From an uncultured Saprospiraceae bacterium (lineage in GTDB: Bacteria > Bacteroidota > Bacteroidia > Chitinophagales > Saprospiraceae): a stretch of 5,607 nucleotides of DNA. The position numbers and the translations under genes were made by a program. Numbering within the stretch: the stretch's first letter is position 1; the number at the start of each line of letters is the position of its first letter. Below the pieces are notes generated by a model that ran no database searches, had not been told where the DNA came from, and saw only the letters and a program-made list of their open reading frames with translations. The stretch is from NCBI GenBank assembly GCA_938002705.1, contig CALLAG010000083.1:1-5607 (forward strand). Direction: 5' to 3'. Shown here piece after piece: positions 1-5,607 of this stretch.

Positions 1-1022
1 CCTATGATGAATACCACGCCTACAAATGGAGGCAGATACTCTAAGGCAATAAGTGGATACAGCTGATCTGTTTTTTCTGGAATACTGATACCCAAGTCGG
101 CTGCATAGACGTATAGAATAGCTCCCAGGCTTAAAAAAAGAATATTAGCAAATATGAGTATGATACTAAATACAAAAATATTCTTCTGTGCATCTCCCAA
201 AGTTCTGCATGTAAGGTTCTTCTGCATCATGTCTTGATCTAACCCCGTCATAACGATCGCTATGAGTGCACCTGACAGAAACTGCTTGAAGAAATTATTA
301 GGATCAGACCATCCATTTTCAAAAAAGAGAACTTGACTTAATCCAGCTCCGTCTATCTTATCTCTCATACCTGCGATGCTCACATCCATACTGTCACAGA
401 TAAAATATATCGTCAGACTCACAGCCACTAACATCGTCACCGTCTGGATGGTATCCGTCCAGACGATAGTCTTAATGCCTCCACGAAAAGTATATATCCA
501 TATCAATAATAGCGTAATAAATATCGTCATCTCAAATGACACACCAAGAGGACCAAATACAAATGGATGTAATACCATGGCTACTAAATACAATCTAAAC
601 GAGGCACCAATAACTCTCGACAATAGAAAATATAATGCACCAAACTTATAGGACCTTACTCCAAATCGATCTTCCAGATAACCGTATATAGAAGTCAAAT
701 TCATGCGGTAATAGATGGGCATCAGTACCAATGCGATGACCGCATAGCCTACAAGGTAGCCCATCACCATCTGCATATATGAGAAAGCCTGATTAGCACC
801 TCCAGCACCTACGACTCCAGGTATAGATATAAATGTCACCCCTGATAGCGAAGCCCCTATCATCCCGATAGCGACAAGAATCCACGGTGACGACTTATCC
901 GCTCTGAAGAATGTATCACTACTCGCTTTTCGGCTCGTGAAGTATGAGACGAAGTACAGCATGATAAAATATATACTTATCGTGAGGAGTATATAGATGG
1001 GTTTGATGCCTATTGTTTCCAT
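1..1022 (-). CDS. Sodium:solute symporter (SSS family), partial, C-terminus beyond left edge
   Basis: Inner-membrane secondary transporter that should couple Na+ entry to uptake of a small organic solute; the substrate cannot be read from the sequence. The frame is open from ATG at 1022-1020 to the window edge, giving 340 complete codons, so the last third or so of a usual 450-550-residue protein is missing. About nine hydrophobic segments are visible (roughly residues 9-29, 46-68, 80-102, 125-150, 164-179, 190-208, 248-262, 282-306, 325-340). Family signatures are the early GASLSGVTFISIPG stretch (56-69), GGIKTIVWTDTIQ (181-193) and GLDQDMMQKNLTC (260-272), the last being typical of Bacteroidota SSS proteins. 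The ATG is preferred because the frame has a stop 36 bases upstream and the first helix follows directly. No Shine-Dalgarno is visible. It lies 32 bases after the deacetylase-like gene, so cotranscription is likely. Family assignment is firm; substrate is unknown. Confidence 0.93.
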   Translation of the reverse strand, partial: METIGIKPIYILLTISIYFIMLYFVSYFTSRKASSDTFFRADKSSPWILVAIGMIGASLSGVTFISIPGVVGAGGANQAFSYMQMVMGYLVGYAVIALVLMPIYYRMNLTSIYGYLEDRFGVRSYKFGALYFLLSRVIGASFRLYLVAMVLHPFVFGPLGVSFEMTIFITLLLIWIYTFRGGIKTIVWTDTIQTVTMLVAVSLTIYFICDSMDVSIAGMRDKIDGAGLSQVLFFENGWSDPNNFFKQFLSGALIAIVMTGLDQDMMQKNLTCRTLGDAQKNIFVFSIILIFANILFLSLGAILYVYAADLGISIPEKTDQLYPLIALEYLPPFVGVVFII

Positions 1023-1054
1023 TAGGGCTAATATAGCAATACCAAATAAGAACT

Positions 1055-2329
1055 TTAGCTAATATGCGATTTAGCATATGTAAGAATCTCTGCATATAGC
1101 TTATCCCAACCCGGCCAGCCTTCAGTACTATAGAAAGAACTGTTATGCCATATCAAGCTGAAGGTGCCATTCACAGCCTTGATGTCACCTATTATCGACT
1201 TAGCGATTCTAAAGGCTACTGAGGGATCACCTTTGCTGACTCTACGAAGTGTCACGTCCATTAATGCAAAAGGTTGTACGACTAAGTCCGTTACCTTATC
1301 ACCAGCCACGTCATACCAATTATAAGCTCGCGAAGTACCCGCTCTGAAACCTAACACATCAGGATACCCCATAGAGTAGTCTGTTGTTATACCACTTTTG
1401 ATAAGATAGTCGTAAGTATCAGGTAGTTTCATTCTTAAGAAATGCTGTCTTGATGTAGTGATTTTTCTATCTATAATTTTTTCTAATCTCTGCTTCTGAG
1501 ATGTGATCAATTCTACATCCTTATATGAATTATATGAGGGATGTATGCCTATCTCATTATTGGCCGCTAAGGCATCTATCACTTTAAGAAACTCTGGATT
1601 ATCAGGAGACAATGATCTATCATACTGCGTCCGCTCACTTGTTAGGATAAAGTATCTACAGTCGAGACCATTCATCTCATGACATTCTTGTATGAATGCA
1701 TAAGTATCAAATGGATCATGAGGAGCTGCTCTATCTTTTAATTTCTGAATATTAGCAGTCAAAATATCTCTGGCAGTAGACCCTAATTTATTAATGATCC
1801 CTTTAGCTTTGAAAGCAAAGATATGATCTATATCGACAGTAGAGACGACATTAAACTGATCTACAATCTTTAATTCTATACTATAAAAAGTAGCGATTAT
1901 TTTATAAAATTCTTGTAGCCATATATCTACAATCGGTTTATGGAGTAGATTTTTATTGTGTAAAAAACTTGACGCAGAGCTATATCGTCCATGCTCGTCC
2001 AAGTCTGTACTACTGTACTCCTCTACCCTATTAAGCAAATAAAAAATAGCTGCAATAAAATCAAAATTAATAGCTTGGTCTACGAAAATTAATTCTGAAT
2101 GAAAATCAGAAAATTGCTTTGACTCAAAATAATTTGAATAAGGAATATTGATTGTAGATGGCAGAATAATATCAGAATAATTGATAAGTACATCAGCATC
2201 AGATGATAAGAACAAATCATAATCATCAGTGACACTATATACAATATTCTCAACGCCTCCTAATATAAAATCAAAGACATAATTAATCTTAGGACTGACT
2301 GCTTGGCTATATATGTCTATTGTGATCAT
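1055..2329 (-). CDS. Polysaccharide deacetylase-like protein with N-terminal DUF7033-type domain
   Basis: A 424-residue protein of the NodB/carbohydrate-esterase-4-like superfamily, in the uncharacterised Bacteroidota group annotated as polysaccharide deacetylase family protein. Residues about 1-150 resemble the DUF7033 N-terminal domain, with YLLNRVEEY near 97-105 and DEHGRY at 111-116. The NodB-like part runs from about 160 to the end. It shows STVDIDH (163-169) where classical enzymes have TFDDG, GIHPSYNS (261-268) in place of the HxxxH metal motif, RQHFLR (294-299), GFRAGTS (327-333) as the arginine motif, and WHNSS (394-398) with a late histidine. The second motif-2 histidine is absent, so metal-dependent N- or O-deacetylation is plausible but unproven. 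No signal peptide or membrane segment is evident, suggesting a cytoplasmic protein. Its ATG overlaps the truA stop as ATGA, favouring translational coupling. The natural glycan or other substrate is unknown. Confidence 0.87.
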   Translation of the reverse strand: MITIDIYSQAVSPKINYVFDFILGGVENIVYSVTDDYDLFLSSDADVLINYSDIILPSTINIPYSNYFESKQFSDFHSELIFVDQAINFDFIAAIFYLLNRVEEYSSTDLDEHGRYSSASSFLHNKNLLHKPIVDIWLQEFYKIIATFYSIELKIVDQFNVVSTVDIDHIFAFKAKGIINKLGSTARDILTANIQKLKDRAAPHDPFDTYAFIQECHEMNGLDCRYFILTSERTQYDRSLSPDNPEFLKVIDALAANNEIGIHPSYNSYKDVELITSQKQRLEKIIDRKITTSRQHFLRMKLPDTYDYLIKSGITTDYSMGYPDVLGFRAGTSRAYNWYDVAGDKVTDLVVQPFALMDVTLRRVSKGDPSVAFRIAKSIIGDIKAVNGTFSLIWHNSSFYSTEGWPGWDKLYAEILTYAKSHIS

Positions 2330-3084
2330 CTATCGATATACGGATACTCAATATGAGAAAGATATAAACCCTCTGCAGGAACGGACCAAGCATGCTCCAA
2401 TCTCTTTTGATTATCCAGGGCTTCTATAAGCTCTTGTATTGGATATTTTCCTATTCCTACGTTGATACACATTCCGACGAGCATCCTGACCATGCCACGC
2501 AGAAATCTATTAGCAGTCACGTGGTAGACTAATCTTCCATTATCGAGTTCTTCCCACTCAGATCTCATCATCGTACACTTGTGATGATCGACTTGTGTGT
2601 GTGATTTACAAAAGGTGAAAAAATCTGAATAATCAAGAATGACTTCGGCAGCCTCTCTCATCAATACGAGATCTGGCTTAAGTGATTGGTCATACTTATA
2701 GGATCTCCCTACGAGGAATGGATCTTTATGGAAATGCATATAATACTCATAAGATCGGCTTACTGCATCATATCGTGCATGTGCTTCACTATCAACTCTA
2801 TACACCTTTTTAAATCCAAGACTTAAAGGCGTAATCCCATTCAACTTATACAATAGAAAATCATCATCATACTTATCAGGATCAAGATCTACATGCATGT
2901 AATATTGTGAAGCATGGACACCAGCATCTGTTCTTCCGCATCCTACTACTGAGACAGCTTGCCCATAGATCCTAGAGAGTGTCTCTTCTATCACAGCTTG
3001 TATAGTTACGGCATTATTCTGTATCTGCCAGCCTGCATAATCGGTGCCATCATAAGCTAATTCTATGAGATATCTTTGTGTCAT
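2326..3084 (-). CDS. truA: tRNA pseudouridine(38-40) synthase TruA
   Basis: Cytoplasmic enzyme that isomerises uridines 38, 39 and 40 in the anticodon arm of tRNAs to pseudouridine. The 252-residue length is normal for bacterial TruA. The N-terminal strand ends in ELAYDGTDYAGWQIQ (8-22). The signature GCGRTDAGVHA (48-58) contains the catalytic aspartate, Asp53, equivalent to Asp60 of E. coli TruA. AHARYDAVSRSYEY (101-114), NRFLRGMVRMLVG (192-204) and PAEGLYL (236-242) are further conserved family blocks, so the gene looks intact and functional. The ATG at 3084-3082 places the first conserved strand at the expected distance from the N-terminus. No Shine-Dalgarno is seen upstream, as is common in Bacteroidota. 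It is the first gene of a likely three-gene transcript, and its TGA overlaps the next start by 4 bases. Confidence 0.97.
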   Translation of the reverse strand: MTQRYLIELAYDGTDYAGWQIQNNAVTIQAVIEETLSRIYGQAVSVVGCGRTDAGVHASQYYMHVDLDPDKYDDDFLLYKLNGITPLSLGFKKVYRVDSEAHARYDAVSRSYEYYMHFHKDPFLVGRSYKYDQSLKPDLVLMREAAEVILDYSDFFTFCKSHTQVDHHKCTMMRSEWEELDNGRLVYHVTANRFLRGMVRMLVGMCINVGIGKYPIQELIEALDNQKRLEHAWSVPAEGLYLSHIEYPYIDR

Positions 3085-3123
3085 CTATTGTATATCATTA
3101 ATTCTTAGTTGATACTGAGGACC

Positions 3124-3131
3124 TAAAAATA
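3124..3131 (-). promoter_or_regulatory. Weak candidate -7 element for truA operon
   Basis: On the minus strand TATTTTTA matches the Bacteroidota -7 consensus TAnnTTTG at all but the last base and sits 40 bases before the truA ATG. No convincing TTG-type -33 element is present at the expected spacing, and the match is easy to obtain by chance in AT-rich DNA. It is listed because a promoter for truA is expected somewhere between the terminator and 3085. Confidence 0.2.
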
Positions 3132-3132
3132 C

Positions 3133-3165
3133 AAAAGAGGCGACTATTTCTAATCATCCTCTTTT
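3133..3165. terminator. Second hairpin, possible bidirectional or tandem terminator
   Basis: Perfect 8-base inverted repeat AAAAGAGG (3133-3140) and CCTCTTTT (3158-3165) with a 17-base loop and T-rich sequence on both outer sides. It lies 18 bases beyond the larger hairpin in the direction of transcription and 48 bases before the truA start. It may be a tandem terminator for the surface-protein gene, or a leader structure if the truA promoter lies upstream of it. The stem is short with only four G/C pairs, so the call is tentative. Confidence 0.4.
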
Positions 3166-3182
3166 TATCCTGTGTAGGGATA

Positions 3183-3227
3183 AAAACCTCGACATAACAT
3201 TGATAATCAATGCTATTGTCGGGTTTT
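3183..3227 (-). terminator. Probable rho-independent terminator of the surface-protein gene
   Basis: Long imperfect inverted repeat beginning 20 bases after the stop codon of the surface-protein gene. On the plus strand AAAACC-T-CGACA (3183-3194) pairs with TGTCGGGTTTT (3217-3227), and CATTGA pairs with TCAATG around a TAA loop, with single-base bulges and one A-C mismatch between. Read on the minus strand, the stem ends in GAGGTTTTTA, a T-rich tail suited to termination. The A-rich and T-rich flanks are symmetric, so it could also stop plus-strand transcripts. The position and tail support the call; no expression data are available. Confidence 0.75.
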
Positions 3228-3246
3228 GTAAAGTGTAAAGCTGGTT

Positions 3247-5607
3247 TTATTCGATTAATATCATGTGTTTGGTTGCAGTGAGTCCTCTACTTTCTATCTT
3301 GTAGTAGATTAATCCTGTAACGCCGATATCTTCTTTAGTTAGTGTGATCTCATTATATCCTCGCGTACCATCTACATTCATAGTCTTAATAAGTTGTCCA
3401 CTTACATTGTATAGACTGAACGAGACATCACCACTTTCTGGCAATTCAAATCCTATCGTTGTCCTTTGACTGAATGGATTAGGTTCATTTTGGTAGAGAT
3501 CAAATTGTACTTCAGAACTTTCTCTAAGTACAATATCTCTTATGTCCAATTCTGTGCCAACATAGGCTTCTGATCGGATATAATCCGAATTAATTTCTAT
3601 CATCTCAGAAATCCACCCACTTCGCTGAGCTCTGACAGTAATAGACAATATATCAGAATCATTATTGATAGGATAATCGGTATTATGAGAGATTATCATC
3701 CCTTCATTATCTATGATATTATAATTCTCATCATACATATCTCTACCGCTACAGCTGATGATATCTAATCCATCAGTAACGAAGCTTAATTGATAACCAA
3801 ATAGCGTCTCACATTCTGTACTCAACTGTATAGTCGCCTCTGTTCCTTCTTCGATATATGCATCTTCATAACTTAATTCTATGTACTTATTATTTCTAAG
3901 TTCTGATGCTTGACTGACAACATTAGGTACAGTAGAATTATTGACATCACCTACTTTGACCGCAATAAAATCTTGATCAAGTCTATCATCTATTAGGTTA
4001 TTGATTTTAATCTCCTCAGTATATTTCCACCACTGATTGATGTCTAAGTCATCAGACTCATCTACAAACTTCCATGAGCCGTTATTAGGAAATTCGTTTT
4101 CAAATCCCAAAATAACTTTTCGTAATTGTATCAAGTCAATAGCTGTTATCGCTTTATCATTAGATACATCTGCGGCTATCATCTTATACGGACTATCTAG
4201 TAATTCATCATTAAGGATATGCTTCTGTATCAATATCAAGTCGAATGTACTCACACCGTTAAGGTAATCATCATTCTTGTCTCCTCTTACATCATATTGG
4301 TTAAGGATAGGATTCTCATAGAATGCATACTCCCCTCTCTCATTAGTGATTACTTTATTCTGTATTCCAGTATTCGCATTATACAATTGTGATTCTACAT
4401 TCTGTACGGCCTCACCATACTCAGTATATATACGCCCACTTATAGAGGCGAGTCCTTCAGAATCATTATCTACAACAGAAAGCTGTACTCTACAGAAATC
4501 GTAATTACCACACTCATCCCAGACATATACATTGAGTATCACAATACCATCAACATCAATATCTGATGCAGATATCACCCTTCCAGAAGTCAGTTCTTCA
4601 GCGTCCCATATGTCAGCTGTGGAGTCATTATAATTATCCAAGTCTGCAGTCAATCCTGTAAGTGGATCATAATAAGAATCATTAGATGGCGGCGCTATCT
4701 CTGAGAATGTATATCGCAATGATGCACTACCTGTACAGTTATCACTACTTCCGAGGTTCAGGTCTTTAGCCCATATCTCGACAGTGCCATTGTCCATAGT
4801 AGCTGTAGATACATTGATACAATACGGTGTTGGTGCCTTGGCATCTATGACTATAAAGCTGTATGATCTCTCGGTGATATTCTCACACGCATCTGTGACA
4901 ATATAAGAGATGCTGTGTCCAGCCTTGCTTGCAGGTACGTTACTTAATATTGTAAATAGAGAATCGCCAGAAATAGTTATATCAGTCTCTCTTACATCAA
5001 TAAATCCATCACTAAAGTAATCGACCTCTATACGCCATTCTAATACGTCGTCATTACAAATAGCATTATCAGTCGCTAATGCTGCTAGTGTAACAGATGG
5101 TGCCGTACATCCAGACGTTATAGAAAATTCAAGATTATTCTCAGCCTCTATAACAGGTGCTTGATCATCAGTCACTGTTATTACTTGTCTATACGTGTAT
5201 ATACCACTCTGATTATTACTCTGCTCATACTCACACCAATCGATAACTGTATGCGTATTAAATATCTTATAACATGCATGATCTACATTCCGTATGGTAT
5301 CAGATTCTACTGTCGATGCGGTCTTACCACAAGGACTCTTATCAAATATAGGCACACCAGGATCTACAACGCTACAATCAGATTCTATATCAGCTGGCCA
5401 TATGATATCCTGAGGATCAAATGGATCTACTGGTGTCACGACGAAGTATTGCTCACATATCAGCTGACTACCATCAAGAAAGGATCTCTTTAATGCTCCA
5501 TAACCACAAGTCTCATCATAAGGAGGAACTATATCAAACGAGCCATCTCCATCGACATCATATCTCGGGGATACACTAGCTGACTTCTGAGTAGGCACTG
5601 TATTCTC
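3247..5607 (-). CDS. Large secreted surface protein: Ig/HYR-like repeats, dockerin-like module, T9SS type A sorting domain; partial at 5' end
   Basis: C-terminal 786 residues of a longer protein. The frame stays open to the right edge (E-N-T before the GTG at 5598-5596), so that GTG is probably an internal valine; it is residue 1 in the numbering here. Residues 1-378 resemble Cys-rich Ig/HYR-like repeats of Saprospiraceae surface proteins: 13 cysteines, CYKIFNTHTVIDWC (109-122), and domain ends such as VTDDQAPVIE (142-151) and VIDAKAPTPYC (250-260). Residues 385-435 (SISGRIYTEYGEAVQNV at 385-401) look like a carboxypeptidase-regulatory-like domain. Residues 436-554 form a dockerin-like module, with GVSTFDLILIQKHIL (448-462), EF-hand loop DVSNDKAITAID (477-488) and closing VKVGDVNNS (547-555). 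Residues 571-693 are a beta-rich, possibly cohesin-like domain. Residues 697-783 (FDLYQNEPNPF at 699-709, ending KHMILIE) are the T9SS type A sorting domain, which directs outer-membrane export and surface attachment or release. Adhesion or matrix function is inferred; no catalytic domain is visible here. Confidence 0.9.
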   Translation of the reverse strand, partial: ENTVPTQKSASVSPRYDVDGDGSFDIVPPYDETCGYGALKRSFLDGSQLICEQYFVVTPVDPFDPQDIIWPADIESDCSVVDPGVPIFDKSPCGKTASTVESDTIRNVDHACYKIFNTHTVIDWCEYEQSNNQSGIYTYRQVITVTDDQAPVIEAENNLEFSITSGCTAPSVTLAALATDNAICNDDVLEWRIEVDYFSDGFIDVRETDITISGDSLFTILSNVPASKAGHSISYIVTDACENITERSYSFIVIDAKAPTPYCINVSTATMDNGTVEIWAKDLNLGSSDNCTGSASLRYTFSEIAPPSNDSYYDPLTGLTADLDNYNDSTADIWDAEELTSGRVISASDIDVDGIVILNVYVWDECGNYDFCRVQLSVVDNDSEGLASISGRIYTEYGEAVQNVESQLYNANTGIQNKVITNERGEYAFYENPILNQYDVRGDKNDDYLNGVSTFDLILIQKHILNDELLDSPYKMIAADVSNDKAITAIDLIQLRKVILGFENEFPNNGSWKFVDESDDLDINQWWKYTEEIKINNLIDDRLDQDFIAVKVGDVNNSTVPNVVSQASELRNNKYIELSYEDAYIEEGTEATIQLSTECETLFGYQLSFVTDGLDIISCSGRDMYDENYNIIDNEGMIISHNTDYPINNDSDILSITVRAQRSGWISEMIEINSDYIRSEAYVGTELDIRDIVLRESSEVQFDLYQNEPNPFSQRTTIGFELPESGDVSFSLYNVSGQLIKTMNVDGTRGYNEITLTKEDIGVTGLIYYKIESRGLTATKHMILIE

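Noticed and set aside
376..651. Plus-strand open frame of 91 codons
   Set aside because: Lies antisense and entirely within the sodium symporter gene, whose protein is strongly recognisable; the plus-strand translation resembles no known family.
1023..1054. Extension of the symporter upstream of its ATG
   Set aside because: The frame is open for only twelve codons before a stop and has no ATG, GTG or TTG start codon; the ATG at 1022 gives a normal SSS N-terminus.
1023..1054. Possible terminator or promoter between the deacetylase-like gene and the symporter
   Set aside because: Only 32 bases, with no inverted repeat and no recognisable promoter elements.
4037..4267. Plus-strand open frame of 76 codons
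   Set aside because: Antisense to the dockerin-like part of the surface protein; a shadow frame with low-complexity Ser/Ile/Leu content.
5161..5493. Plus-strand open frame of 110 codons
   Set aside because: Antisense to the repeat region of the surface protein; rich in Ile, Tyr, Arg and Thr as expected from reading AT-rich coding DNA on the wrong strand.
5596..5598. GTG as the start codon of the surface protein
   Set aside because: The frame continues open to the window edge, no signal peptide follows the GTG, and the sequence begins in the middle of a repeat domain, so it is read as an internal valine of a longer gene.

Overview
The window looks like a chromosomal segment of a member of the Bacteroidota, most likely the Saprospiria (Saprospiraceae/Lewinella-type). 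This is judged from three things. A large surface protein ends in a type IX secretion (T9SS type A) sorting domain. The same protein combines Cys-rich Ig/HYR-like repeats with a dockerin-like module, an architecture I associate with that class. The DNA is AT-rich, and no clear Shine-Dalgarno sequence precedes the start codons that can be seen. The lineage is an inference from protein style, not from a marker-gene comparison.

All four recognisable genes are on the minus strand, so transcription runs from high to low coordinates. From the right edge, 5607-3247 is the C-terminal 786 residues of a very large secreted protein whose start lies outside the window. It carries Ig/HYR-like repeats, a carboxypeptidase-regulatory-like domain, a dockerin-like EF-hand module, a probable cohesin-like beta domain and the T9SS tail. 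A 162-base intergenic gap follows. It holds a strong, imperfect 45-base hairpin that probably ends the surface-protein transcript, then a smaller 8-bp hairpin just before the next gene.

Downstream is a compact three-gene run. truA (3084-2326; tRNA pseudouridine 38-40 synthase) overlaps by 4 bases a DUF7033-type polysaccharide-deacetylase-like protein (2329-1055). That gene is followed after 32 bases by a sodium:solute symporter (1022 to beyond the left edge, 340 residues visible). Spacing suggests one operon starting in the 3085-3182 gap, but the three products have no obvious common pathway.

No RNA gene, insertion sequence, CRISPR array, prophage gene or attachment site was seen. The plus strand holds only shadow reading frames. 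I see no evidence for a wholly new system. The points most worth a second look are the dockerin-plus-cohesin-like combination in the T9SS cargo protein and the altered metal-site motifs of the deacetylase-like protein.
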